From positions 1 to 11,641 of the forward strand of contig JAGAIK010000404.1 of NCBI GenBank assembly GCA_017626625.1: a stretch of 11,641 nucleotides of DNA, written 5' to 3'. This document shows positions 1 to 6,864 of this stretch, piece after piece; the first letter of the stretch is position 1, and the number at the start of each line of letters is the position of its first letter. This stretch comes from Roseburia sp. Its GTDB lineage: Bacteria; Bacillota; Clostridia; Lachnospirales; Lachnospiraceae. Under the pieces are notes generated by a model. The model was given only the letters and a program-made list of their open reading frames with translations, was not told the DNA's origin and did not search any database. The position numbers and the translations under genes were made by a program.

Positions 1-8
1 GGAAAAAG

Positions 9-1220
9 ATGCTGACATTAGATAAGTTTGAAGAGGCAAGTGAAAAAGTAAAAGAGGTAACATTAGAGACAAAACTGGTTTACAGCGACTATCTGAGTGA
101 ACAGACAGGAAACAAAGTTTACTTAAAGCCGGAAAATATGCAGTTTACAGGCGCCTATAAGGTGCGTGGGGCATATTACAAAATCAGCACTTTAACCGAA
201 GCGGAGAGAGAAAAAGGACTGATTACCGCATCTGCGGGAAATCATGCCCAGGGCGTTGCCTATGCGGCGAAATGCTATGGCTGTAAAGCAGTGATTGTCA
301 TGCCTACCACCACCCCTCTGATTAAAGTAAACCGGACCAAAAGCTATGGCGCCGAGGTGGTGCTTTACGGAGATGTTTATGACGAGGCGTGCCAGAAAGC
401 CTATGAACTGGCGGAAAAGCATGGATATACCTTTATCCACCCCTTTGATGATCTGGCAGTGGCAACGGGGCAGGGAAGTATCGCCATGGAAATCTTTAAG
501 GAGCTTCCTTTAGTGGAGTACATTTTAGTACCCATCGGCGGCGGCGGACTTGCCACAGGTGTTTCTACCCTGGCGAAATTGCTGAATCCCAAGATTAAGG
601 TCATCGGCGTGGAGCCGGCGGGGGCAAACTGTATGCAGGCTTCCTTTGCGGCTGGAAAAGTAACTACCCTTCCCACGGTAAACACCATTGCTGACGGTAC
701 CGCCGTAAAGACGCCGGGCAGCAATATTTTCCCCTATATCCAGAAAAACTTGGACGATATCATCACGGTGGAAGATGATGAGCTGGTGGTGGCATTCCTT
801 GATATGGTGGAAAACCATAAGATGATAGTGGAAAACTCCGGGCTTCTTACGGTGGCGGCGTTGAAACATTTAGACGTAACGGACAAACGGGTGGTTTCCA
901 TCTTAAGCGGCGGAAATATGGACGTCATTACCATGTCCTCCGTGGTGCAGCAGGGACTGATTTTCAGGGACAGAATCTTTACGGTATCTGTATTGCTGCC
1001 GGATAAGCCGGGAGAGCTTTCCAAGGTATCGTCTATTATTGCGGCGGAGCAGGGGAATGTTATCAAGTTAGAGCATAACCAGTTTGTCACGACGAACCGC
1101 AATGCGGCGGTGGAGCTGCGGATTACCTTAGAGAGCTTTGGCACGGAGCATAAGAAACAGATTATGAAGGCATTAGAGAAGAAAGGTTATAAGCCGAAGC
1201 TGGTGAGAACCTTATTATAG
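9..1220 (+). CDS. ilvA: Threonine ammonia-lyase (threonine deaminase) with C-terminal ACT domain
   Basis: This PLP enzyme deaminates L-threonine to 2-oxobutanoate and ammonia, either feeding isoleucine synthesis or degrading threonine. The 403 residues match the medium form of the family. The PLP-binding lysine is K51 in TGAYKVRGA. The substrate loop SAGNHAQGVA is at about 75-84, and the glycine-rich phosphate-binding loop GGGGLATG at 177-184. SILSGGNMD near 298-306 is the usual end of the catalytic fold. From about residue 325 comes one ACT domain (FTVSVLLPDKPGELSKV), the small-molecule regulatory module, so allosteric control is likely; the ligand cannot be read from sequence. The start follows GGAAAAAG at the window edge, so upstream context is missing. 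It could be the catabolic (tdcB-like) rather than the biosynthetic form. No terminator lies directly after it; the next small gene is probably co-transcribed. Confidence 0.95.
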   Translation: MLTLDKFEEASEKVKEVTLETKLVYSDYLSEQTGNKVYLKPENMQFTGAYKVRGAYYKISTLTEAEREKGLITASAGNHAQGVAYAAKCYGCKAVIVMPTTTPLIKVNRTKSYGAEVVLYGDVYDEACQKAYELAEKHGYTFIHPFDDLAVATGQGSIAMEIFKELPLVEYILVPIGGGGLATGVSTLAKLLNPKIKVIGVEPAGANCMQASFAAGKVTTLPTVNTIADGTAVKTPGSNIFPYIQKNLDDIITVEDDELVVAFLDMVENHKMIVENSGLLTVAALKHLDVTDKRVVSILSGGNMDVITMSSVVQQGLIFRDRIFTVSVLLPDKPGELSKVSSIIAAEQGNVIKLEHNQFVTTNRNAAVELRITLESFGTEHKKQIMKALEKKGYKPKLVRTLL

Positions 1221-1277
1221 GAAAGGAAAACTGCGGGGAATGCAATAACGGCAGGAGAAAGCCGGGAAAGAGGCGGA

Positions 1278-1439
1278 ATGGCATATCTTTATTTGGCGCC
1301 CCTTGTCAGCGGGGCAGCGGTGTTTCTGTTTTCCACCGCAGGATTTTTTCTGAATACGGGTAGGAAGGAAATGATTTATGGGGCATGTTCCATCCTAAGT
1401 GCCGCCTGCGTGGTGGTACAGGTGGGGATTTTGCTTTGA
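1278..1439 (+). CDS. Small hydrophobic membrane protein, unrecognised
   Basis: This is a 53-residue open frame starting MAYLYLAPLVSG. AAAGAGG ends 4 bases before the ATG and is a plausible ribosome binding site. Two hydrophobic stretches, about residues 4-25 and 34-53, flank a short polar turn (NTGRKE). This predicts a two-span hairpin membrane protein with both ends on the same side. It lies 57 bases after the ilvA stop with no terminator between, and before the strong terminator at 1494, so it is probably the last gene of the ilvA transcript. I do not recognise the family and assign no function. It could be a chance open frame, but the hydrophobic pattern, the ribosome binding site and the fit in front of the terminator argue for a real small protein. 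Confidence 0.55.
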   Translation: MAYLYLAPLVSGAAVFLFSTAGFFLNTGRKEMIYGACSILSAACVVVQVGILL

Positions 1440-1493
1440 ATCCGGATGATGGGGTGGAAAATGAAGGAACGGTTAGAGAAATGAGATAAAATT

Positions 1494-1534
1494 GGGAGGT
1501 GTCAAGAAAAAATACTTGACACCTCCCTTTTTTT
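1494..1534 (+). terminator. Intrinsic terminator of the ilvA unit
   Basis: A perfect 13-bp stem (GGGAGGTGTCAAG at 1494-1506 with CTTGACACCTCCC at 1515-1527) closes an 8-base A-rich loop and is followed by seven T. It ends the ilvA and small membrane protein transcript. The descending arm also contains TTGACA, used as the -35 box of the next promoter. Confidence 0.93.
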
Positions 1535-1542
1535 GTGCTAAT
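1516..1542 (+). promoter_or_regulatory. Probable sigma-A promoter for ylxM-ffh, embedded in the terminator
   Basis: A perfect -35 box TTGACA (1516-1521) lies in the descending arm of the terminator. After a 15-base spacer comes GCTAAT (1537-1542), four of six matches to TATAAT, preceded by TG at 1534-1535 as in extended -10 promoters. The start would fall near 1549, giving a leader of only about 13 bases before the ylxM ATG. The short spacer and the imperfect -10 lower the confidence. Confidence 0.55.
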
Positions 1543-1561
1543 CTAACATTCGGTGATTGAA

Positions 1562-1906
1562 ATGGAAGAAAAAATAGAGCAGGCGTATCTCTATGATTTC
1601 TATGGGGAACTGCTGAACGAACATCAACGGAAGATATACGAAGATTTCGTTTTTAACGATTTGTCACTGGGAGAGATTGCAGACGAGGAGGGCATCAGCC
1701 GTCAGGGCGTACACGATATGGTAAAGCGCTGTACGAAAACCTTAGAGGGTTATGAGGAAAAGCTTCACCTCATTGCAAAATTTCAGTCTGCGAAACAGAA
1801 AGTAGAGCAGATACACCGGCTGGCGGAACAGTTCCATACCGACCATGACGAGAAAGTTTTTGCCGAAATCGAAGAGATTTCCAATCAGATATTAGAGGAG
1901 TTATAG
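1562..1906 (+). CDS. ylxM: YlxM/p13-family helix-turn-helix protein, SRP-associated
   Basis: YlxM is encoded directly before ffh in most Firmicutes and works with the signal recognition particle; in streptococci it binds SRP components and affects its GTPase cycle. The 114 residues open with the family-type [19 protein letters not shown] sigma-factor-like helix-turn-helix lies at about 34-56 ([21 protein letters not shown]), followed by a charged, coiled-coil-like C-terminal part. I chose the ATG at 1562 over an in-frame GTG at 1553, because GGTGAT at 1552-1557 matches the 5' part of the anti-Shine-Dalgarno pairing region and sits 4 bases before the ATG. No AGGAGG core is present. The stop is 1 base before the ffh ATG, so the two are probably translationally coupled. 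Confidence 0.9.
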   Translation: MEEKIEQAYLYDFYGELLNEHQRKIYEDFVFNDLSLGEIADEEGISRQGVHDMVKRCTKTLEGYEEKLHLIAKFQSAKQKVEQIHRLAEQFHTDHDEKVFAEIEEISNQILEEL

Positions 1907-1907
1907 G

Positions 1908-3254
1908 ATGGCATTTGACAGTTTATCTGAAAAACTTCAAAATGTATTTAAAAACCTTCGCAGCAAGGGACGCTTAACAGAGGATGATGTCAAGACAGCC
2001 CTGAAAGAAGTCAAGATGGCGCTTTTAGAGGCGGATGTCAATTTCAAGGTGGTAAAGCAGTTCGTGAAAGATGTGCAGGAGCGTGCGGTAGGTCAGGACG
2101 TCATGAACGGCTTGAATCCGGGACAGATGGTCATCAAAATCGTAAACGAAGAGATGATTAAGCTGATGGGCTCCGAGACCACGGAGATTGCCCTAAGACC
2201 CGGCAAGGAGCTGACCATTATCATGATGGCAGGTCTGCAGGGTGCAGGTAAAACCACCACCACCGCAAAGATAGCCGGAAAACTGAAGGCGAAGGGCAAG
2301 AAGGTTCTCTTAGCAGCCTGTGACGTTTACCGTCCCGCAGCCATTGAACAGCTGCAGATTAATGGGGAAAAGCAGGGAGTGGAAGTATTCTCCATGGGAG
2401 ATAAGAACACTCCGGTAAATATCGCAAAAGCGGCGGTGGAACATGCGAACAAGCATGAATTTAATGTGCTGATTATCGATACTGCCGGACGTCTTCACAT
2501 TGATGAGGACATGATGGCGGAATTGGTTTCCATAAAAGAAAATGTTCCGGTATACCAGACGCTGTTGGTGGTGGATGCCATGACAGGTCAGGACGCAGTG
2601 AATGTAGCCAAAATGTTTGATGAAAAAATCGGCATTGACGGCGTGGTGCTGACGAAGTTAGACGGTGACACCAGAGGCGGTGCGGCACTTTCCATCCGGG
2701 CAGTTACCGGAAAACCGATTTTGTATGCAGGTATGGGGGAAAAGCTTTCGGATTTAGAACAGTTTTACCCTGAGCGTATGGCATCCCGTATTCTTGGCAT
2801 GGGAGATGTGCTGACGCTGATTGAGAAGGCGCAGGAAGAATTCGACGAGGAAAAAGCGAAAAAAATCGAAGACAAAATGCGCAAAAATGAATTTGACTTT
2901 GAGATGTATTTAGAGTCCATGAGTCAGATGAAAAAAATGGGTGGTCTTTCGAGTATCCTTGGCATGATGCCGGGGCTTGGGGGAGGAAAAATGCCGGAGA
3001 TTGACGAAGCGGCAGCGGAAAAGAGCATGGCGCGTACTGAGGCAATTATATTTTCCATGACCTTAGAGGAAAGACAGAATCCAGCCCTGTTAAATCCCAG
3101 CAGAAAACGCAGGATTGCCCAGGGAGCCGGTGTGGATATTGCAGAGGTCAACCGTCTGGTAAAGCAGTTTGAGCAGACGAAAAAGATGATGAAGCAGATG
3201 CCCGGCATGATGAAAAAAGGCAAAAGAGGAATGTTTAAAGGCTTTCCTTTTTGA
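1908..3254 (+). CDS. ffh: Signal recognition particle protein Ffh (SRP54 GTPase)
   Basis: Ffh binds signal sequences as they leave the ribosome and, with SRP RNA and the receptor FtsY, delivers the ribosome to the Sec translocon. The 448 residues have the normal length and order. A helical N domain covers about 1-90. The GTPase G domain has the P-loop GLQGAGKT (109-116), DTAGR (191-195) and the guanine-specificity motif TKLDGD (249-254). The methionine-rich M domain runs from about 300; it holds the finger-loop region MGGLSSILGMMPG and the SRP-RNA-binding motif NPSRKRRIAQGAG (about 396-408), and ends in a Met/Lys-rich tail. GAGGAG lies 7 bases before the ATG. It is coupled to ylxM and followed after 37 bases by rpsP, with no terminator between. 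Confidence 0.98.
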   Translation: MAFDSLSEKLQNVFKNLRSKGRLTEDDVKTALKEVKMALLEADVNFKVVKQFVKDVQERAVGQDVMNGLNPGQMVIKIVNEEMIKLMGSETTEIALRPGKELTIIMMAGLQGAGKTTTTAKIAGKLKAKGKKVLLAACDVYRPAAIEQLQINGEKQGVEVFSMGDKNTPVNIAKAAVEHANKHEFNVLIIDTAGRLHIDEDMMAELVSIKENVPVYQTLLVVDAMTGQDAVNVAKMFDEKIGIDGVVLTKLDGDTRGGAALSIRAVTGKPILYAGMGEKLSDLEQFYPERMASRILGMGDVLTLIEKAQEEFDEEKAKKIEDKMRKNEFDFEMYLESMSQMKKMGGLSSILGMMPGLGGGKMPEIDEAAAEKSMARTEAIIFSMTLEERQNPALLNPSRKRRIAQGAGVDIAEVNRLVKQFEQTKKMMKQMPGMMKKGKRGMFKGFPF

Positions 3255-3291
3255 TAAATAATCAGCAAATCATTCAAGGAGGTGAAATGTA

Positions 3292-3537
3292 ATGGCAGTA
3301 AAAATCAGATTAAGAAGAATGGGACAGAAAAAGGCTCCTTTCTATAGAATCGTAGTTTCCGATTCCAGAGCTCCAAGAGATGGTAAATTCATCGAGGAGA
3401 TTGGAACTTATGACCCGACCAAAGACCCAAGCGAGTATCATGTAAATGAAGAGTTAGCAAAGAAATGGTTAGCTAACGGCGCACAGCCCACAGATACCGT
3501 AGCCAGAATTTTCAAAAATGCTGGTATTGAGAAATAG
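3292..3537 (+). CDS. rpsP: Small ribosomal subunit protein bS16
   Basis: bS16 is an early-binding 30S assembly protein that contacts 16S rRNA. At 81 residues it has the family's usual length, and its start [21 protein letters not shown] is the classic bS16 N-terminus, with [19 protein letters not shown] following. A full AAGGAGGTGA (3276-3285) precedes the gene. An ATG at 3287 directly followed by TAA overlaps the true start in the string ATGTAATG; the ATG at 3292 is the only one that opens the S16 frame. The gene is 18 bases before khpA, matching the conserved rpsP-khpA pair. Confidence 0.98.
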   Translation: MAVKIRLRRMGQKKAPFYRIVVSDSRAPRDGKFIEEIGTYDPTKDPSEYHVNEELAKKWLANGAQPTDTVARIFKNAGIEK

Positions 3538-3555
3538 GATTAGTGAGGTGGACCT

Positions 3556-3786
3556 ATGAAAGAATTAGTAGAAGTAATTGCCAAATCACTAGTCGATTGC
3601 CCGGATGAGGTTGTTGTAACCGAGACCGAGAATGAGAAAGCCATTGTTTTGGAATTACGTGTAGCGCAGTCCGACATGGGCAAGGTAATCGGCAAACAGG
3701 GCCGCATTGCGAAAGCAATCCGTGCCGTTGTGAAGGCTGCTGCCTCAAAGGAAGAAAAGAAAGTCATTGTAGAAATCATGCAGTAA
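3556..3786 (+). CDS. khpA: KH-domain RNA-binding protein KhpA (YlqC)
   Basis: KhpA is a small single-KH-domain protein. In Gram-positive bacteria it pairs with KhpB (Jag/EloR) and binds many transcripts, with effects on cell division and elongation. The 76 residues are normal for the family. The RNA-binding GxxG loop is GKQG at 46-49 within GKVIGKQGRIAKAIR, and the final strand reads KKVIVEI. The ATG follows GAGGTGG at 3545-3551. It sits between rpsP and the terminator at 3806, so in this genome it closes the ylxM-ffh-rpsP-khpA unit instead of reading straight into rimM. Confidence 0.95.
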   Translation: MKELVEVIAKSLVDCPDEVVVTETENEKAIVLELRVAQSDMGKVIGKQGRIAKAIRAVVKAAASKEEKKVIVEIMQ

Positions 3787-3805
3787 ATTCTTTTCCGAAA
3801 GAGAT

Positions 3806-3842
3806 ACCGGATGTATCATTTTGTGATATATCCGGTTTTTTT
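3806..3842 (+). terminator. Intrinsic terminator after khpA
   Basis: A 13-bp stem with one G-U pair (ACCGGATGTATCA at 3806-3818 with TGATATATCCGGT at 3824-3836) closes a TTTTG loop and runs into seven T (3836-3842). It splits the usual rpsP-khpA-rimM-trmD operon into two parts. Confidence 0.9.
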
Positions 3843-3868
3843 CTTTACAAAAGGGTTATTTCTATAAT
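3840..3868 (+). promoter_or_regulatory. Probable promoter of the secreted Ig-like gene and rimM unit
   Basis: A perfect -10 box TATAAT is at 3863-3868, in an A/T-rich stretch just after the khpA terminator. The -35 is poor: TTTACA at 3844-3849 is only 13 bases upstream, and the 17-base position holds TTTCTT. Other -10-like registers downstream (TAATAT at 3868, spacer 18 from TTTACA) are possible. A start near 3875 would give a leader of about 48 bases before the ATG at 3923. Confidence 0.5.
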
Positions 3869-3922
3869 AATATAAAATCAGATATGAGGATAAAAGAGGT
3901 AAGGAAAAAGGAGGGAAACGCT

Positions 3923-4672
3923 ATGCGAAAAATGAAAATAAGAGCATTGGGATGGTTTTTATCTGTGGTGCTGGCACTTTCTGTTCCGTTTTCTGCGAAG
4001 GCAGCCCAGATGGAATTAGAAGACGGCACGATAGTGGAGGTAGAAGATGCGGAGAATGAAGAAATAATAAATGAGGGAGAGCTTACAAAACAACAGGAAA
4101 TGAAGTATGCCGGTGCGGCAGCCATGACTTTTCCAAAGGAAATAAAGATACATACGGGAAATACAGTTCCATATGTCTATAACGTAGCCTATATGCCTGC
4201 CAACGGAAAAATAAAAAAGGTTGCCATATCCAACAAGAAGATTGCCCAGGTCAGTGCAAGAGAGGGCGGTATTGCGGTCAAAGCGAAAAAGGCGGGCTCT
4301 GCAACCATTACATTTTCTGTAAAATATGGCACTAAGACAAAAAAATTCAGTACTAAATTAAGAGTATACAAATACGTCAATCCTATAAAATCTTATGTCA
4401 TTGGCGGTCTGGAGCTGAAAACCAGATATAAGACGGCGGCGAGTTACCAGGTAAGAATCAGGAAGGATATGAATGTGAAGCTTGACGTGAAAGCCAAATC
4501 AGGGTGGAAGATAACCTCTATTACTTACTATTGCAGCGGAAAAGCTACGAGATACACCACCAATGCACCGATTATTCATCTGAAAAAAGTATCCGGTTCT
4601 TCGATTCAGATAAATTTCACAAATAAGAAAACGGGCTTAGTTGAAAATATTAAATTGTGGATTCGTGTATAA
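3923..4672 (+). CDS. Secreted protein with a bacterial Ig-like (BIG2-type) domain
   Basis: This is a 249-residue exported protein of unknown function. I chose the ATG at 3923 because AAAGGAGGG ends 7 bases upstream; an in-frame ATG 13 codons earlier has no such site. A clear Sec signal peptide follows: basic MRKMKIR, a hydrophobic core at about 8-22, and SAKA before a probable cleavage at A27/A28. An acidic linker (about 30-57) leads to a beta-rich Ig-like module at about 70-150. It carries the BIG2 pattern of a basic start strand, NKKIAQVSAREGGIAVKAKKAGSATITF and a closing strand. A second beta-rich part (about 153-249) ends in KLWIRV. There is no LPXTG, lipobox or membrane anchor, so release or non-covalent wall binding is likely. 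It sits between khpA and rimM, where most Firmicutes have nothing, behind its own terminator and probable promoter. Confidence 0.85.
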   Translation: MRKMKIRALGWFLSVVLALSVPFSAKAAQMELEDGTIVEVEDAENEEIINEGELTKQQEMKYAGAAAMTFPKEIKIHTGNTVPYVYNVAYMPANGKIKKVAISNKKIAQVSAREGGIAVKAKKAGSATITFSVKYGTKTKKFSTKLRVYKYVNPIKSYVIGGLELKTRYKTAASYQVRIRKDMNVKLDVKAKSGWKITSITYYCSGKATRYTTNAPIIHLKKVSGSSIQINFTNKKTGLVENIKLWIRV

Positions 4673-4762
4673 AAAGTCTGTGCAGGTAAAAGCCGGTAGT
4701 TGTAACAGGAATGAAAAACAGAAAACAGCGAAAAATGCAAATAACGGAACTATGGAGTTAAT

Positions 4763-5281
4763 ATGGAAGATTTATTACAGGTAGGCGTCATCACCACCAC
4801 CCATGGTGTCAGAGGAGAAGTAAAGGTATTCCCCACCACGGATGATGCGGCGCGCTTTAAGAAATTAAAACAGGTGATTTTAGACACCGGAAAAGAAAAA
4901 ATCGAATTGGAGATTGCAGGCGTTAAATTTTTTAAAAACCTTGTGATTTTGAAGTTCAAAGGTATTGACGATATCAATGACGTGGAAAAATACCGGAAAA
5001 AGAGCCTTTACGTCACCAGAGAAAATGCGGTAAAGCTGAAAAAGGATGAATATTTCATTGCGGATTTAATTGGACTGAAGGTAAGTTCCGATGAGGGTGA
5101 GGACTTAGGAACCATAAACGATGTGCTGCAGACAGGGGCAAATGATGTTTACGTGATTAAGAAAGAGGGAGCGGAAGAGCTTTTGGTTCCCGCAATCAAA
5201 GAGTGTGTAAAAAATGTTGACATTGAAGGAGGAACGATGGAACTCCACCTTCTGCCGGGACTGAGGGACATCAACAAATAG
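4763..5281 (+). CDS. rimM: Ribosome maturation factor RimM
   Basis: RimM assists assembly of the 30S head, working near S19 and 16S rRNA. The 172 residues have standard size. The N-terminal RimM barrel starts [19 protein letters not shown] and covers about 5-85. A C-terminal PRC-barrel starts at [13 protein letters not shown] (about 94) and includes [23 protein letters not shown] and the typical ending LLPGL. The ribosome binding site is weak (TGGAG, 5 bases before the ATG). The 90 bases between it and the Ig-like gene hold no terminator or convincing promoter, so it probably relies on the transcript from 3863. It is followed after 20 bases by the DUF4190-type gene. Confidence 0.97.
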   Translation: MEDLLQVGVITTTHGVRGEVKVFPTTDDAARFKKLKQVILDTGKEKIELEIAGVKFFKNLVILKFKGIDDINDVEKYRKKSLYVTRENAVKLKKDEYFIADLIGLKVSSDEGEDLGTINDVLQTGANDVYVIKKEGAEELLVPAIKECVKNVDIEGGTMELHLLPGLRDINK

Positions 5282-5301
5282 ACAATCAGGAGGAAATGAA
5301 A

Positions 5302-6000
5302 ATGGCAAGATATATCAGGGAAGTGGAGTTGAAACAGCCGGAGGATTTCGTGCAGTATATTATGGCGGATTTTCTGGGCAAACATGGATTTAAACTTGTA
5401 GAATTTAAGGGACAGCAGGTTTACCGCGCCGGTGGCGGACTGGTGGAGATACCGAAATTTCTGGTATGGGGCTACCAGAATGGTGTTTTCCATCTGGAGG
5501 CATGGACTAGAAACTGCTGGCTGCCGGGGGTCTACGGAAGGGAAAATGCCATGATAGGTTTTATGGGGTGCATTCCCAAAGAAGCATATAAAAACGATAT
5601 TGAAGCGTTGATAGGACTTTTGTTTCAGCCGCTGCCCCCTAATGCAGGGGTGCAGCCGGGGATGTCAGGAGTTCCCACAGGACAGCCGGGAGTGCCGGGA
5701 AACAACGCAGGACAGCCGGGGATGCCGGGAAATATGGGAATGCAGCAGCCTGTTTATGTGCGGGGAACCGATACCTCGAAGTATGCCACCATGTCTTTGG
5801 TATTTTCTCTGATTGGTCTTTTGGGGATTTTTATACCGCTGGTGGGAATCATCTTCGGAGCCATGGGGATTACATATGTAAAAAAGGGACAGACTTCTGA
5901 AAAAAGAGGGATGGCAACGGCGGCTTTCGTTATTGGAATCATAGCAATCGTGATTTCTGTTCTCTCCTGGGCACTCAATATTTTCCTTGTACTCATCTGA
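5302..6000 (+). CDS. DUF4190-type membrane protein with unrecognised N-terminal domain and collagen-like linker
   Basis: Function unknown. I placed the start at the ATG at 5302, 8 bases after AGGAGG; the ATG two codons earlier is only 2 bases from that site. The 232 residues form three parts. A soluble domain of about 108 residues is rich in aromatics and is probably cytoplasmic (FLVWGYQNGVFHLEAWTRNCWLPGVYG). A Gly/Pro/Gln linker at about 114-150 holds two 10-residue units, GQPGVPGNNA and GQPGMPGNMG. A C-terminal pair of membrane spans (about 162-191 and 205-231) is joined by KKGQTSEKRG, the usual DUF4190 layout. Such proteins often have a zinc-ribbon or linker before the two spans; none is seen here. 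It stands between rimM and trmD, with trmD starting 13 bases after its stop, so it is co-transcribed with translation genes. Confidence 0.8.
   Translation: MARYIREVELKQPEDFVQYIMADFLGKHGFKLVEFKGQQVYRAGGGLVEIPKFLVWGYQNGVFHLEAWTRNCWLPGVYGRENAMIGFMGCIPKEAYKNDIEALIGLLFQPLPPNAGVQPGMSGVPTGQPGVPGNNAGQPGMPGNMGMQQPVYVRGTDTSKYATMSLVFSLIGLLGIFIPLVGIIFGAMGITYVKKGQTSEKRGMATAAFVIGIIAIVISVLSWALNIFLVLI
5678..5737 (+). repeat. Two 30-base direct repeats in the DUF4190-type gene
   Basis: Two in-frame copies, starting at 5678 and 5708, share CAGGACAGCCGGG and TGCCGGGAAA and differ at a few bases. They encode two GQPG-(V/M)-PGN units of the linker. Looser Pro/Gly-rich sequence precedes them. Confidence 0.8.
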
Positions 6001-6012
6001 TAAGGAGGCAGC

Positions 6013-6729
6013 ATGAAATTTCATATCATGACCTTATTCCCGGAAATGGTGCTACAGGGCTTAAACACCAGCATCATCGGCAGGGCGGCAGAAAAAGGGC
6101 TGCTGTCCATCGAAGCAGTCAACATCCGGGACTATACTTTAGACAAACATAAAAAAGTGGACGATTACCCCTACGGCGGTGGAGCGGGTATGCTGATGCA
6201 GGCGCAGCCGGTATACGACGCATGGAAATCCATTGTGGACAGAATCGGTTACCGTCCCAGAACCATCTACCTGACTCCTCAGGGGACAACCTTTACCCAG
6301 CCCATGGCAAAGGAGTTTGCCAAAGAGGAGGATCTGATTTTTCTCTGCGGTCATTACGAGGGGATTGACGAGCGGGTGCTAGAGGAGATTGTGACGGACT
6401 ATGTTTCCATCGGCGATTATGTGCTAACCGGAGGGGAACTGCCGGCAATGGTGTTAGCGGATGCCATTTCCCGCATGGTGCCGGGGGTGTTGACAAATGA
6501 GGAATCCGGCTCCACGGAATCCTTTGAGGGAAATCTGCTAGAGTACCCTCAGTACAGCCGCCCGGAAGAATGGATGGGGAAAAAGGTGCCGCCGGTGCTG
6601 CTGTCGGGAAACCATCAGAAGGTGGAGGAATGGCGCAGGGAGCAGGCAATTCTGCGGACGAAGGAGCGCAGACCGGATTTATTTGAAAAAGCACAGTTGA
6701 CGGAGAAAGAAAAGAAATTATTTTCTTAG
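6013..6729 (+). CDS. trmD: tRNA (guanine-37-N1)-methyltransferase TrmD
   Basis: TrmD makes m1G37 in tRNAs reading CUN, CCN and CGG codons, which prevents +1 frameshifting. The 238-residue SPOUT enzyme has the trefoil-knot AdoMet site: YLTPQG (86-91), CGHYEGIDERV (112-122) and SIGDYVLTGGELP (132-144). The C-terminal tRNA-binding part follows (YPQYSRPEEW and LLSGNHQKVEEWR). R154, a catalytic-site arginine in E. coli TrmD, is present at the same number. The position of the E. coli catalytic Asp169 holds Glu169 (TESF). AAGGAGG lies before the ATG. It closes the rimM unit; no good terminator follows, so transcription may continue into rplS, which also has its own promoter. Confidence 0.98.
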   Translation: MKFHIMTLFPEMVLQGLNTSIIGRAAEKGLLSIEAVNIRDYTLDKHKKVDDYPYGGGAGMLMQAQPVYDAWKSIVDRIGYRPRTIYLTPQGTTFTQPMAKEFAKEEDLIFLCGHYEGIDERVLEEIVTDYVSIGDYVLTGGELPAMVLADAISRMVPGVLTNEESGSTESFEGNLLEYPQYSRPEEWMGKKVPPVLLSGNHQKVEEWRREQAILRTKERRPDLFEKAQLTEKEKKLFS

Positions 6730-6756
6730 GAAAAGGGTTTTCTTAGAAAAAATTGC

Positions 6757-6785
6757 TTTACATTTCTATCCGGCTGTGGTAAACT
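6757..6785 (+). promoter_or_regulatory. Extended -10 sigma-A promoter for rplS
   Basis: TTTACA (6757-6762), a 17-base spacer and TAAACT (6780-6785), with TGG directly before the -10 as in extended -10 promoters. The start would be about 6792, giving a leader of roughly 73 bases before rplS. Confidence 0.75.
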
Positions 6786-6802
6786 ATCATAGTTGTGAAT
6801 AA

Positions 6803-6846
6803 ATAGATGGTCCTCTGTTACGAACAGGCGTATTAAGAACATCCAA
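6803..6846 (+). promoter_or_regulatory. Likely L19 leader RNA (autoregulatory element upstream of rplS)
   Basis: In the rplS leader, GATG (6806-6809) can pair with CATC (6840-6843). This encloses an asymmetric internal loop (TATTAAGAA side) and an inner hairpin, TCTGTT with AACAGG (6814-6819 with 6823-6828), closed by an ACG triloop. This layout and its place upstream of rplS fit the Rfam L19_leader of low-GC Gram-positives, thought to let free L19 limit its own synthesis. The assignment rests on shape and position; a covariance-model search was not possible. Confidence 0.6.
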
Positions 6847-6864
6847 ATAATAGGAGGTCACAAA

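Noticed and set aside
4673..4762. Possible separate promoter for rimM in the gap after the secreted protein gene
   Set aside because: TTGTAA near 4699 has no acceptable -10 at the proper spacing; I cannot support a promoter.
6721..6750. Weak hairpin AGGAAAA/TTTTCTT after trmD as a possible terminator
   Set aside because: The stem is short and A/T-rich and no T run follows; read-through toward rplS seems more likely.
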